Positions 1 through 8,962 are shown, numbered from the stretch's first letter. The stretch is 64,000 nucleotides of DNA from Pontibacter fetidus (GCF_010119545.1 NZ_JAAEAA010000004.1:62001-126000); one strand, 5' to 3'. Notes: generated by a model from the sequence alone, not told the origin. Program-made: numbers and translations.

Positions 1-277
1 ATTCTTCGAAGATCGCCAAATACCTCTTGCCCTTCATAAACCAAAAGCAGTTGATAATAAATACTGTAAATCCATAAATAAAAAAGACGCTTTTATTTAA
101 AGGAGGTTTACTTTCTTGGATGAGGTAGTAATATGAGACATAAAATGATGACAGGTAGAAAAAGCTTACCGCACCCATAATTACAGAGGCTGTTAGCCAC
201 GGAACATCATTCTTATATCTCCCATTCTTATAGTATCTTTTAAAAACGTTAAAGAAAACTATATTATACCATTCCAT
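1..277 (-). CDS. Hypothetical membrane protein, cut by the window edge
   Basis: On the minus strand an open frame runs from ATG at 277 to base 1 without a stop, about 92 codons. The visible part has a polar, aromatic N-terminus and two hydrophobic stretches at about residues 28-53 and 64-80, so it is probably an integral membrane protein. It starts one base after the TAA of the gene at 279-674, so the two are probably co-transcribed and translationally coupled. I recognise no family. The frame uses many A/T-ending codons compared with the housekeeping genes downstream, which may mark accessory DNA. Confidence 0.6.
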   Translation of the reverse strand, partial: MEWYNIVFFNVFKRYYKNGRYKNDVPWLTASVIMGAVSFFYLSSFYVSYYYLIQESKPPLNKSVFFIYGFTVFIINCFWFMKGKRYLAIFEE

Positions 278-278
278 A

Positions 279-674
279 TTAAAAGCTATCAAAATACAGA
301 CTATACCATATACCTGAGGCGATCAATGTTGCTACCCCACCAATACTAAGAAGTATAGCAAAGGCCCTACATAAAATTCGCTGTCCACCTTTAATGTGGG
401 CATAACTGTTAACAACGCTCTCATAGTAATCTTCTCTGCCAAAATACTGTGAATGCAAGTATCCATTCAGCACAAATATTGGAAGAAAAAACAGGACAAA
501 TAATCTTCCATCACCTGATTGAGGAATACGATTACTCAAGATTGATAAAAGGAAAGAAAGAGAAACTAAATACAGCGAAACAGTAAAACTAAGCAGGAAG
601 CTTGCTCTATTCGGAACATTACCTCCCTCCTCATGGGTCATCGTTACAAAGCAAAAATAGATGAATCGATACAT
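279..674 (-). CDS. Small hypothetical membrane protein
   Basis: 131 residues with three hydrophobic segments at about residues 26-46, 58-73 and 99-128, so it is an inferred inner-membrane protein. No catalytic motif or known domain is visible. The start is uncertain: a TATTTTTG box typical of Bacteroidota -7 elements lies at 652-659 on the minus strand, inside the longest frame. Translation may therefore really begin at the ATG at 641, giving 120 residues. Its stop is followed after one base by the start of the next membrane gene, which suggests a two-gene unit of related small membrane proteins. It is relatively AT-rich. Confidence 0.6.
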   Translation of the reverse strand: MYRFIYFCFVTMTHEEGGNVPNRASFLLSFTVSLYLVSLSFLLSILSNRIPQSGDGRLFVLFFLPIFVLNGYLHSQYFGREDYYESVVNSYAHIKGGQRILCRAFAILLSIGGVATLIASGIWYSLYFDSF

Positions 675-730
675 TTAATACTATTTACCAAACAGTTGCT
701 AAAAAGTAAATACTAAAAACCCTATAAAAC

Positions 731-760
731 AAAAAAGCCTGAGCTGGGTAGCCAGGCTTT
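731..760 (-). terminator. Rho-independent terminator after tRNA-Ser
   Basis: On the minus strand AAAGCCTG and CAGGCTTT form a stem closed by a short loop and followed by a T run. It sits directly downstream of the tRNA and most likely ends its transcript. Confidence 0.75.
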
Positions 761-761
761 G

Positions 762-846
762 CAGAGAGTGAGGGATTCGAACCCCCGGACCTGTTACAGT
801 CAACGGTTTTCAAGACCGCCGCATTCGACCGCTCTGCCAACTCTCT
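762..846 (-). tRNA. tRNA-Ser(TGA)
   Basis: The minus strand folds as a class II tRNA. The acceptor arm AGAGAGT pairs with ACTCTCT, with discriminator G. The D arm begins TGGCAGAGCGG, the anticodon loop CTTGAAA carries TGA, the variable arm is long as expected for serine, and the T loop is TTCGAAT. The CCA end is not encoded. It lies between the BrkB-like gene (also minus) and its own terminator. A 66-codon open frame over the same bases is spurious. Confidence 0.95.
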
Positions 847-974
847 GTAATAATAACGAGCACAAAAGTATAGCACTGCGCTCAATTTTCAAAACTATAC
901 GGCAATATTTTTTGCTTGTTTTGCCACCTAAAGTATAAACCCCTGATAAAGAACAAGAAAAATTTCAGACTTAC

Positions 975-1937
975 TTACGCGGTTTTACCTGCCAAAGCAG
1001 TTTTGCGGCGCACCAGGCGCTTCGTAACCGAATCTATACTTACATTTATCTCAAAGCCTAGTATCAGAATCATCGAAATAAAGTCGAGCCAGATCATCAG
1101 ACCAATTAAGGCCCCAATAGAGCCGTAGAATTTGTTGTAGGTATCAAACGCACTGATGTACATCGAAAAAATCATCGACACCAAAAAGATTAGCCCTGTT
1201 GCTACCACAGCCCCCGCAGAAAAGAAAGGCCACTTGTCTTCGATAGCCGGTACGTAGTAGTAGATAAGCGAAGTAGCCAGCAAAAACAGCAACACGATCG
1301 CCACATACTTCAGGATCACGATCAAAGTATAGGTATAGCTCTCTGTTACTACTTCATAAAACACCAGCGCATCCAGTATCCATTGCCCGAAAAAGATAGC
1401 TGCCACCGCCGTGAAAAGTATAAGCGATAAGGCCACCGTAAGCAAGGTTGCAATAAGGCGTTTCCGGATGTAAGTGCGTTTGTAAAAGGTATGGTATTTC
1501 TTGTCAAAAGCGTCCATCAGCGACATGATGCCATTGGTAGAGAGTACCAACGCAAACAAAAAACCGAATGATAGCAAGCCCCCGCGTGGTTTGTTCACGA
1601 TATCTTCTATAGTTCCGTACGCCACCGTGTACATTTCGGAGGGCAGGAAATCGGCAATAAAGTTGAGGATACTCTCGCTCAGGTCCAGCGACAAAACACT
1701 CGGAATATAAGGTATGAGTGTGAAGAGGAAAATAATGCTTGGAAAAATTGCCAGCGTAAAGTTAAACGCCATGTACGATGCACGTTTGGTGATGGAGTCC
1801 AGGCGCAGTTCGCCCAGCAACACATCAGCTACTTCGTACACTGACGACTGCCCGTTGTTAAATCGCCACCTTTTCAGGAAAACGATAAACTTACGGTAAG
1901 CCCGGCGGCGCTTCAGATATTGCTGGTTATACTTCAT
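975..1937 (-). CDS. YihY/BrkB family inner-membrane protein
   Basis: 320 residues with about six membrane segments (roughly residues 53-79, 120-144, 161-188, 203-231, 236-262 and 270-298). The pattern is that of the YihY/virulence factor BrkB family (UPF0761), including the N-terminal block with R-A-S-Y-M-A-F and the SIGALIGLMIWLDF segment near the end. The family was once misnamed RNase BN; its transport role is not established. The start overlaps the stop of the upstream thioesterase gene in an ATGA junction (1934-1937), so the two are translationally coupled. Family assignment is secure; biochemical function is unknown. Confidence 0.9.
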   Translation of the reverse strand: MKYNQQYLKRRRAYRKFIVFLKRWRFNNGQSSVYEVADVLLGELRLDSITKRASYMAFNFTLAIFPSIIFLFTLIPYIPSVLSLDLSESILNFIADFLPSEMYTVAYGTIEDIVNKPRGGLLSFGFLFALVLSTNGIMSLMDAFDKKYHTFYKRTYIRKRLIATLLTVALSLILFTAVAAIFFGQWILDALVFYEVVTESYTYTLIVILKYVAIVLLFLLATSLIYYYVPAIEDKWPFFSAGAVVATGLIFLVSMIFSMYISAFDTYNKFYGSIGALIGLMIWLDFISMILILGFEINVSIDSVTKRLVRRKTALAGKTA

Positions 1938-2347
1938 TCGCTAAAATACGAATCCATTTTCTGGTGTATCAGTTCGGGCACTGCGGTTGGGCGGCCAGTC
2001 TGCATATCTACAAACACCATCGTGGTTTCCCCTATGTTCAGTAGCGTTTGCTCCTCGTTATACACTTCATACTCAAACTTTATACGTGTGCCATGCGGCT
2101 TATGCTTTACAAAAAGCTTTATCGTAAGCAGGTCGTCGTACTTTGCCGGGCGGATATACTTGCATTTGAGCTCCAGTACAGGCATCATGGTTCCGGTGGC
2201 TTCCATCTCTTTATAATGGATGCCCAACCTGCGGAACACTTCGGTACGTGCTACCTCATAATAAGCGCCATAGTTGCCATAGTATACATAGCCCATCTGG
2301 TCGGTTTCGGCGTAACGCACACGTATCTGTACTTCTGATTCGAACAC
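1934..2347 (-). CDS. Acyl-CoA thioesterase, 4HBT/YbgC family
   Basis: 137 residues, a single hot-dog fold domain of the 4-hydroxybenzoyl-CoA thioesterase class. The YbgC/FadM signature is visible near the N-terminus: V-R-Y-A-E-T-D-Q-M-G, with the catalytic Asp, then Y-G-N-Y. Family members hydrolyse cytosolic acyl-CoA or acyl-ACP thioesters; the exact substrate cannot be read from sequence. It forms an overlapping pair with the downstream BrkB-type gene. Length is normal for the family. Confidence 0.92.
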   Translation of the reverse strand: MFESEVQIRVRYAETDQMGYVYYGNYGAYYEVARTEVFRRLGIHYKEMEATGTMMPVLELKCKYIRPAKYDDLLTIKLFVKHKPHGTRIKFEYEVYNEEQTLLNIGETTMVFVDMQTGRPTAVPELIHQKMDSYFSE

Positions 2348-2459
2348 TGCTTAAATGGTTTAATGGTTAAATTGTTAAATGGCTAAACTGTTAATTATTA
2401 ATCCGGATTTATACTTTATCTGATCAACAATTTAACAATTCAGCCATTCAACAATTAAA
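2348..2459. repeat. Intergenic TTAAATGG/CAATTTAA inverted repeat
   Basis: The gap between the thioesterase gene and mltG holds a low-complexity run of TTAAATGGTT-like heptamers (2351-2400). It is answered by an imperfect complementary run, AACAATTTAACAATTCAGCC, at about 2427-2446, so the transcript could form an AT-rich hairpin. Shorter runs of the same type occur at 36353-36375 and 54400-54430. Confidence 0.5.
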
Positions 2460-3530
2460 TTACTTCATGATCTTACGCTCGTTCAGGGCTTTCTGGTAAC
2501 GGCGGGCGTTGGCCTGGTGGTCGGCTACGTTGGTCGCGAAACTATGGTAACCAGAGAAGTCTTCCTTGGCGCAGAAATAAATATAGTCGTGCTTTTCAGG
2601 ATTAAGTACCGCATCTATACTTGAGATATTTGGCAGGTTGATTGGCCCCGGAGGCAAACCTTTATACCGGTAAGTATTGTAAGGCGAATCGTGGCGCAAG
2701 TGCACGTTCAGTACACGACGGATCGTAAAATCACCAACGGCAAAAACCACCGTCGGGTCGGCCTGCAATAACATGCCTTTTTCAAGTCTGTTCAGGTATA
2801 CGCCTGCCACGCGCGGTTTTTCGTCGTTCTTTATAGTTTCGGCCTGCACGATAGATGCCAGTGTAGATACCTGCTGCTGCGTTAAATTCAGTTTTTCAGC
2901 TTTCTCCAGGCGCTCTTCGGTCCAGAACTTATCATACTCCGATTTCATTCGTTCCATCAGCTCTTTTGCCGTAATGGTCCAGAATACTTCGTAAGTGTTC
3001 GGGATAAACATGCTCACGACGTTGGTGGTATCAAAGTCCAGCGCTTCCAGGTATTGCGGGTCCGTTAACAGGGCATCTATTTCCTCAGCTGATGGCTCAA
3101 TTTCGGTGGCAAGCTTTTCGGCAAGCTGGCTGCGCAAACGGATATTGGTAAAGGTTAGCTTAACCGGAGTCTGTTCGCCCAGGCGCAGTTTCCCGATCAG
3201 TTGGCGGTTGCCCATACCATCTTTCAGTTCGTAGCGTCCTGGCTTTACTAGCTGGTCATAGTCCATCAGCTTGGCCATAAAGCGTAGCGACAGCGGATCG
3301 ATAATGACACCGGTTGCTTCAATGGAATCCATTGCCTGCTCGTAAGTAGCGCCGGTCGGGATATATACAAAGGTTGCCTGGTCTTTGGTATCGACATTAT
3401 CGGTATACACGATCTGGTACGCGTAATACGAGAACGACACAAACAGCAGCACAAACAGCACTGACAGCGCAGGTATAACCTTACTTTTTTCTTTTTTCTT
3501 TCTTTTGGAGGTAGCCACTTTCTTAGCCAT
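2460..3530 (-). CDS. mltG: Endolytic murein transglycosylase MltG (YceG)
   Basis: 356 residues: a lysine-rich cytoplasmic N-terminus, one membrane anchor at about residues 18-41, then a periplasmic YceG domain. The family hallmarks are present: the catalytic Glu in ASIVQAET (about residue 230), V-A-G-V-Y-L-N-R-L, the L-L-Q-A-D-P-T-V segment and the S-P-Y-N-T-Y...GLPPGPI block. MltG cleaves nascent glycan strands near the inner membrane and helps set their length. A TATTTTTG box at 3589-3596 on the minus strand is a likely promoter. Length and domain order are typical. Confidence 0.95.
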   Translation of the reverse strand: MAKKVATSKRKKKEKSKVIPALSVLFVLLFVSFSYYAYQIVYTDNVDTKDQATFVYIPTGATYEQAMDSIEATGVIIDPLSLRFMAKLMDYDQLVKPGRYELKDGMGNRQLIGKLRLGEQTPVKLTFTNIRLRSQLAEKLATEIEPSAEEIDALLTDPQYLEALDFDTTNVVSMFIPNTYEVFWTITAKELMERMKSEYDKFWTEERLEKAEKLNLTQQQVSTLASIVQAETIKNDEKPRVAGVYLNRLEKGMLLQADPTVVFAVGDFTIRRVLNVHLRHDSPYNTYRYKGLPPGPINLPNISSIDAVLNPEKHDYIYFCAKEDFSGYHSFATNVADHQANARRYQKALNERKIMK

Positions 3531-3588
3531 AAAATTCTGGTAGAGGCACGGGTGTAACTATAAATTCCGGCCTTTTTAATTCAACCGA

Positions 3589-3596
3589 CAAAAATA
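3589..3596 (-). promoter_or_regulatory. Bacteroidota -7 box upstream of mltG
   Basis: The minus strand reads TATTTTTG, matching TAnnTTTG, about 60 bases before the mltG start. I see no good TTG -33 element, so this is a moderate call. Confidence 0.45.
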
Positions 3597-3644
3597 ACAC
3601 TTATGTTCCTAATTGCGAATGCGTAACCCTGCGAATGCATGAAT

Positions 3645-3652
3645 TATCTTTG
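3645..3652 (+). promoter_or_regulatory. Bacteroidota -7 box upstream of the yciO-like gene
   Basis: TATCTTTG followed by C is a full match to TAnnTTTGC. It would start a transcript near 3660 with a leader of about 125 bases ahead of the ATG at 3784. The -33 element is not clear. Confidence 0.55.
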
Positions 3653-3783
3653 CAGGAGCGCGTCGGTTTGTTTTAATCAAAGTATAGCCTGTGTTGCAAT
3701 TGCCTTAGACGCCAGCAAAACGTTTGATGCCCGAAAACAGTATTCACACTTTATACTTTAAACTATAGCCTAACTATAAAACT

Positions 3784-4410
3784 ATGAGTAACGCTACCTT
3801 TTTACAGATACACCCCGATAATCCACAAGAAAAAAAGATACGCGAGGCGGCAGAGATTCTGCGTAATGGTGGCGTGATCATTTACCCGACCGATACCATT
3901 TACGGCATGGGCTGCGACATACATAATGCCCGCGCCATTGAGCGTGTATGCCAGATAAAAGGGGTAAAGCCTGATAAGGTTAACCTGTCCTTTATTTGCT
4001 CCGACCTGACCCACATCTCAGACTATGCCAAAATAGATACGCCTACCTATAAGGTGATGAAGAAAGCGTTGCCGGGACCGTTTACGTTTATACTTAATGC
4101 AAATAGCAATGTGCCTAAGTATACCGCTGCTAAAAAGAAAACAGTTGGTATCAGGGTGCCAGACAATGAGATCGCGCTGGCCTTGGTACGCGAACTGGGT
4201 AACCCAATCCTTTCCACATCCATACGTGACGAAGATGAAGTGCTGGAGTATAGCACCGACCCCGAACTAATCTATGAGAAATATAGAAACCTGGTGGACA
4301 TGGTAATTGACGGAGGCCCGGGCAACAACATCGCCTCTACAGTTGTAGACGCCTCCAACGACTTTGAAGTGCTCCGCCAGGGCGCCGGCGATATTGAAGA
4401 GTTTTTATAG
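3784..4410 (+). CDS. YciO/TsaC/Sua5 family protein (L-threonylcarbamoyladenylate synthase-like)
   Basis: 208 residues covering one YrdC-like domain. The nucleotide-binding start I-Y-P-T-D-T-I-Y-G-M-G-C is present, as are L-P-G-P-F-T-F-I, V-G-I-R-V-P and the S-T-V-V-D block near the end. Length and details, such as KPDKVNLSF in place of the KRP motif of TsaC, look more like the YciO branch than TsaC or Sua5. TsaC makes threonylcarbamoyl-AMP for tRNA t6A; YciO proteins share the fold but are weaker or of unknown role. It could still be the t6A enzyme here, since no other candidate lies in the window. Confidence 0.88.
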   Translation: MSNATFLQIHPDNPQEKKIREAAEILRNGGVIIYPTDTIYGMGCDIHNARAIERVCQIKGVKPDKVNLSFICSDLTHISDYAKIDTPTYKVMKKALPGPFTFILNANSNVPKYTAAKKKTVGIRVPDNEIALALVRELGNPILSTSIRDEDEVLEYSTDPELIYEKYRNLVDMVIDGGPGNNIASTVVDASNDFEVLRQGAGDIEEFL

Positions 4411-4497
4411 TTAGAAAGTTAGAAAAGTATAAGTTAGAAAGTTGTGATAACTAAAAGCACTTTCTAACTTCTAAACTTTTTAACTTTCTAACTTGCA
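4410..4497. repeat. GTTAGAAAGTT-type palindromic repeat
   Basis: Between two convergent genes, copies of AAGTTAGAAAGTT (4411-4442) face complementary CTTTCTAACTT copies (4462-4497). The whole region can fold into a long AT-rich hairpin and may act as a bidirectional terminator. The same heptamer runs appear at 5495-5525 and 16062-16230. Confidence 0.6.
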
Positions 4498-5378
4498 ACC
4501 TGCGGTCGCCTGTGTTTCCAGCGTTTGTGGGTCCAGAGGTAATTGGCGGGGGCACGACGGATGGCGGCTTCCAGCTTTTGGGCAAATATTTCTGTTATCG
4601 GCACAGTATCAGATGTGCCATCCGATATCACTTCAAAAGTTAAAGTATAATGTCCGCGTTTGGTGCGTTTTATATCCAGGAACAGGACAGGGTATTTAAA
4701 TTTTTTAGCCAGCTTTTCGGCTCCTTCATAAAAAGGTGTGTCCTGGTTTAGGAACGTGGTCCAGAAAGTTATTTCGCTCCATAAGGGTGTTTGATCAGAT
4801 AGCATGGCAATAACGCGGGGTACGTGGCGGTTAGCAGCAAAATCACGGAGCGTATCTTTCATTTTAATAAGCCGAGCACCCAGCCTGCTTCGCGTCCTGA
4901 ACATAAAATCCTCGAAAAACGGGTTATTTAGTGGCTTATAGATACCTTCAGCCGGAAAACCAAACTGCACTGCCCCGGCCGAAAGTACCCACTCCCAGTT
5001 ACACGAGTGCGAACCCATCGTTATAACAGGCGTTCCACTTATTACAAAATTATCCAGCAGTTTCTGGTTAGCGAAAACAACACGGCGCTCCATTTCAGTA
5101 CTCTTCATAGAGCGGAGCTTTAGTATTTCTACCACTATATCAGCAAATTGCCGGTAAAATGCGTTGGCTATACTTTGTATCTCAGCTTCCGGTTTTTCAG
5201 GAAATGAATTGCGCAGGTTAGTAAGAACTACCTTTTTGCGGTAACCAACCACATAATAAACTATAAAGTATAGCAGGTCTGACAGCAGGTATAAAACCGG
5301 CAACGGCAACAACGATAAGCCTTTGAGTACAAGCTCAAGCGGAAAGTAATAAAAAGGTATTTGCTGATCTTTGGCCAT
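4488..5378 (-). CDS. Lysophospholipid/lipid A acyltransferase (LpxL/HtrB family)
   Basis: 296 residues with an N-terminal membrane-associated helix (about residues 12-42) followed by an LPLAT domain. The catalytic HX4E motif is visible as H-S-C-N-W-E near residue 124, followed by the family's G-I-Y-K-P-L-N-N segment and M-L-S-D-Q-T-P. Such enzymes transfer secondary acyl chains to lipid A precursors at the inner membrane. Bacteroidota homologues belong to this family, but acyl specificity cannot be inferred. The gene converges with the yciO-like gene across a palindromic repeat. Confidence 0.9.
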   Translation of the reverse strand: MAKDQQIPFYYFPLELVLKGLSLLPLPVLYLLSDLLYFIVYYVVGYRKKVVLTNLRNSFPEKPEAEIQSIANAFYRQFADIVVEILKLRSMKSTEMERRVVFANQKLLDNFVISGTPVITMGSHSCNWEWVLSAGAVQFGFPAEGIYKPLNNPFFEDFMFRTRSRLGARLIKMKDTLRDFAANRHVPRVIAMLSDQTPLWSEITFWTTFLNQDTPFYEGAEKLAKKFKYPVLFLDIKRTKRGHYTLTFEVISDGTSDTVPITEIFAQKLEAAIRRAPANYLWTHKRWKHRRPQVAS

Positions 5379-5530
5379 AGGTATTAACTGCGCTGTAAAG
5401 GTACGACCTAGCTACTGGATTATGAAATATCAGAATTCATGCTTATTTAGCAGCTATGAAGATATTTCATACAAGATTTTTCAACTCTTACCTCACTAAC
5501 TTTTTAACTTTCTAACTTTCTATCTATAAC

Positions 5531-6136
5531 TTGATCTTACTCACCGAACTTATGTACAACCCGTCGGTTCAGTATTTCCGGCAGGTGCTTCAGTCTGATG
5601 GTTTGCTTATTGAGCAGCATGAGAATTATGTGAAGCAGAGTTACCGCAATCGCTGCCATGTACTGACAGCGCAGGGCGTTGTGCCACTTAGTGTACCTAT
5701 ACTTAAAGGCAACAGCAAAGACAAAACCATAATAACTGAAATTGAAATAGACTATAGCCAGAAATGGTATAATGTGCATTGGCGCACGATACAGGCTGCC
5801 TATGGCCGCGCACCGTATTTTGAATTTTACAGCGACTATATTCAGCAAGTATATGAGCGGCAGCCAAAATATTTATTTGACCTTAACTTTGAATTACTAA
5901 AGCTTTATCTTAAATTACTTAAGCTAAATAAGCCCTTACTTTTCACAGAAGCATACCAGTCAGAAGTGCCAACAAACGTGCTGGACCTGCGAAACAGGAT
6001 ACATCCTAAAATCATTCCTGACAATTTGCACGTAAACCCCTATACGCAAGTATTTGGCAAACAATTTGTACCAGAGTTGAGTATAATTGACTTATTGTTT
6101 ACACAAGGGCCGGCATCACTAACTTATCTTACATAA
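5531..6136 (+). CDS. WbqC family protein
   Basis: 201 residues matching the WbqC-like family, often found near surface polysaccharide genes. Visible features are the N-terminal Y-N-P-S-V-Q-Y-F stretch, the Y-V-K-Q-S-Y-R-N-R-C block and the K-W-Y-N-V-H-W-R-T-I-Q-A-A-Y-G-R-A-P-Y-F core. The longest frame begins at a TTG (5531) giving MILLTELMYN; an ATG at 5551 is the alternative, but it would remove the first strand of the domain. The reaction of the family is not settled. It stands alone between the acyltransferase gene and clpC. Confidence 0.85.
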   Translation: MILLTELMYNPSVQYFRQVLQSDGLLIEQHENYVKQSYRNRCHVLTAQGVVPLSVPILKGNSKDKTIITEIEIDYSQKWYNVHWRTIQAAYGRAPYFEFYSDYIQQVYERQPKYLFDLNFELLKLYLKLLKLNKPLLFTEAYQSEVPTNVLDLRNRIHPKIIPDNLHVNPYTQVFGKQFVPELSIIDLLFTQGPASLTYLT

Positions 6137-6249
6137 AGCTTGGCCAGAAAGCTGAACATTTAGGCTGTCTGGTGTGTTTAGAAGTAGGCTAATCCTGTCA
6201 GCCTCAACCAATTATCTTTTTAGACTTTTTTTTAGATTAATAATTATAC

Positions 6250-8856
6250 ATGGAAGCTAAATTCTCAAACCGAGTGAAAGAGGTTATCTCACTCAGCCGT
6301 GAGGAAGCTATTCGTCTCGGACACGATTACATCGGCACTGAACACCTGGTGCTGGGTATGATCCGGGAAGGAGAAGGTACTGCCATCGCCCTGCTGAAGA
6401 AGTTGGGTGTTTCGATAGATGAACTGAAGTACGCTTTAGAACAGGCTACACGAAATACTGCTTCGCAAAACAGCAACATTACCGGCAGCATCCCGCTTAC
6501 AAAACAAACTGAGAAGGTACTCAAAATCACTTATTTGGAGGCAAAGATCTTCAAAAGTGATATTATAGGAACAGAGCACCTCCTACTGTCCATCCTTCGG
6601 GACGAGGACAATATTTCTTCTCAAATCTTAGCGAAATTTAACGTGAACTACGAAGCAATAAGAGACTCTCTGGATTATCATAGCAATAATCCGCTAGCGT
6701 CGTCAGATACGGATGATTCTGACGATTCAGACAAATTATTTGGAAGCTCATCTTCCTCAAGAGCAGGCAGCACCAGCAAAAAACCGGGCGAGAAATCGCG
6801 CACGCCGGTATTAGATAACTTTGGCCGCGACTTAACCAAGTTAGCCGAAGACGATAAGCTGGACCCTATAGTTGGCCGTGAGAAAGAGATCGAGCGTGTG
6901 GCCCAGGTACTGAGCCGCCGTAAAAAGAATAACCCTATACTTATAGGTGAGCCGGGTGTTGGTAAAACTGCCATTGCCGAAGGTTTAGCCCTGCGCATTA
7001 TCCAGAAAAAAGTTAGCCGCGTGCTTTTCAATAAGCGTGTGGTAACCTTGGATCTTGCTTCTTTAGTAGCTGGTACCAAGTACCGTGGCCAGTTTGAAGA
7101 GCGTATGAAAGCTGTGATGAATGAACTGGAAAAATCTCCGGATGTGATCCTGTTCATTGATGAGCTGCATACTATAGTTGGTGCCGGTGGCGCCTCCGGC
7201 TCCCTGGATGCCTCTAACATGTTTAAGCCTGCACTTGCCCGTGGCGAGATTCAATGCATCGGTGCTACTACACTGGATGAGTACCGCCAGTACATCGAGA
7301 AAGATGGTGCGTTGGCCCGTCGTTTCCAGGTGGTAATGGTTGACCCAACTACACCGGAAGAAACGGTAGAAATATTGAATAATATCAAAGACAAGTATCA
7401 GGATCACCACCACGTAAACTATACCGACAAAGCAATTGAAGCCTGCGTTAAGTTATCAGACCGCTACATGAGCGACCGTTTCTTACCAGACAAAGCAATT
7501 GACGTGTTGGATGAAGCTGGTGCGCGCGTGCACATCAACAACATCATCGTACCGGAAGATATCCTGAAGCTGGAAGAGCAGATAGAGAATATCAAAGGCG
7601 AGAAAAACCGTGTGGTGAAGAGCCAGAAATACGAAGAGGCTGCACAGCTACGCGACAAGGAGAAAAAACTTATTGACCAGCTCGAATCAGCGAAAAAGAA
7701 CTGGGAAGAAGAGACCAAGAAAAAGCGCTACACAGTAAAAGAGGAAAATGTGGCAGAAGTTATTGCCATGATGACAGGTATTCCTGTGAAGCGTATCGCC
7801 CAGAACGAAGGCCAGAAACTATTGAACATGGCTGATGAACTGAGCGGTAAAGTAATTGGTCAGGAAAAAGCTATCAAGCAATTGGTGAAAGCCATCCAGC
7901 GTACACGCGTTGGTCTGAAAGACCCTAAAAAGCCGATTGGTTCGTTCGTATTCCTTGGCCCGACTGGTGTTGGTAAAACCGAGCTTGCCAAAGTGCTGGC
8001 TACCTACCTGTTCGATAAAGAAGATTCGCTGGTTAGAATTGACATGAGTGAGTACATGGAGAAATTCAGTGTGTCTCGCTTGGTGGGAGCGCCTCCGGGC
8101 TACGTTGGTTACGAAGAAGGTGGCCAGCTTACCGAGAAGATCCGTCGTAAGCCATACTCAGTAGTACTGCTCGACGAGATCGAGAAAGCGCATCCGGATG
8201 TGTATAACCTGTTACTGCAGGTGCTGGACGATGGTATATTGACAGATGGATTAGGCCGCAAGGTTGACTTCCGTAACACGATCATCATTATGACATCTAA
8301 CATTGGTGCCCGCGACTTACAAGACTTCGGAGCCGGTATCGGTTTCATGTCTAAGTCTAAGCAGGACAACGTAGATGATATTATGAAAGGAACTATTGCC
8401 AGTGCACTGAAGAAAACCTTCTCGCCTGAGTTCCTGAACCGTCTGGATGACGTGATCGTGTTCAACTCGCTTAACCGTGAGGATATGCACAAGATCATCG
8501 ATATCTCGCTTAGCAAACTGTTCAAACGCATCGAAACGCTTGGTTACAAGATCGAGCTTACCGATAAAGCGAAAGACTATGTTGCTGAAAAAGGATATGA
8601 TCCGAAGTATGGTGCCCGTCCGTTGAACCGAGCTATTCAGAAATATATCGAAGATCCGATTGCGGAGGAGATACTGAAAGCCGAAGTAAACCAGGGCGAT
8701 GTTATCCAGGTTGATCACGAAGAAGGCAAAGAACAGCTTACGTTTACATCTAAAAAAAGCGGCAAAAAAGCGAAAAGCAATTTAGCTTCTGATGAGATAG
8801 ATGAAAACAAAGAGCCAACTAAGTCTACTGACGGCGACAAGTCGACGAAAGAATAG
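6250..8856 (+). CDS. clpC: ATP-dependent Clp protease ATP-binding subunit ClpC
   Basis: 868 residues in normal ClpC order. Two Clp N-domain repeats span about residues 2-145. The first AAA+ module has Walker A GEPGVGKT and Walker B VILFIDELH. A middle region (about residues 440-490) carries a UVR-like EEAAQLRDKEKKL helix. The second AAA+ module has GPTGVGKTEL and LLDEIEKAHP, and a C-terminal D2 domain follows. The IGF tripeptide in the segment after FGAG is the expected ClpP-docking loop. An acidic/lysine-rich tail of about 35 residues ends the protein. It unfolds substrates for ClpP in the cytosol. It has its own terminator at 8875-8905. Confidence 0.97.
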   Translation: MEAKFSNRVKEVISLSREEAIRLGHDYIGTEHLVLGMIREGEGTAIALLKKLGVSIDELKYALEQATRNTASQNSNITGSIPLTKQTEKVLKITYLEAKIFKSDIIGTEHLLLSILRDEDNISSQILAKFNVNYEAIRDSLDYHSNNPLASSDTDDSDDSDKLFGSSSSSRAGSTSKKPGEKSRTPVLDNFGRDLTKLAEDDKLDPIVGREKEIERVAQVLSRRKKNNPILIGEPGVGKTAIAEGLALRIIQKKVSRVLFNKRVVTLDLASLVAGTKYRGQFEERMKAVMNELEKSPDVILFIDELHTIVGAGGASGSLDASNMFKPALARGEIQCIGATTLDEYRQYIEKDGALARRFQVVMVDPTTPEETVEILNNIKDKYQDHHHVNYTDKAIEACVKLSDRYMSDRFLPDKAIDVLDEAGARVHINNIIVPEDILKLEEQIENIKGEKNRVVKSQKYEEAAQLRDKEKKLIDQLESAKKNWEEETKKKRYTVKEENVAEVIAMMTGIPVKRIAQNEGQKLLNMADELSGKVIGQEKAIKQLVKAIQRTRVGLKDPKKPIGSFVFLGPTGVGKTELAKVLATYLFDKEDSLVRIDMSEYMEKFSVSRLVGAPPGYVGYEEGGQLTEKIRRKPYSVVLLDEIEKAHPDVYNLLLQVLDDGILTDGLGRKVDFRNTIIIMTSNIGARDLQDFGAGIGFMSKSKQDNVDDIMKGTIASALKKTFSPEFLNRLDDVIVFNSLNREDMHKIIDISLSKLFKRIETLGYKIELTDKAKDYVAEKGYDPKYGARPLNRAIQKYIEDPIAEEILKAEVNQGDVIQVDHEEGKEQLTFTSKKSGKKAKSNLASDEIDENKEPTKSTDGDKSTKE

Positions 8857-8874
8857 TTTTCTTAAACTATAGAG

Positions 8875-8905
8875 AAAGGCCACCCGGTTTGGGTGGCCTT
8901 TTTTA
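8875..8905 (+). terminator. Rho-independent terminator after clpC
   Basis: AAAGGCCACCC and GGGTGGCCTTT form an 11-bp stem followed by a T run. Confidence 0.9.
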
Positions 8906-8962
8906 TTATTGACAACTTCAGTTTTAGTGCTCAGTTTAATCAGAACGTAAAAGGTGAACTGT

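Noticed and set aside
685..885. 66-codon open frame on the minus strand
   Set aside because: It lies across the tRNA-Ser gene and its terminator; the tRNA explains the sequence.
6678..7220. 180-codon antisense frame opposite clpC
   Set aside because: Serine/leucine-rich shadow of the clpC codons with no start signal; clpC is certain.
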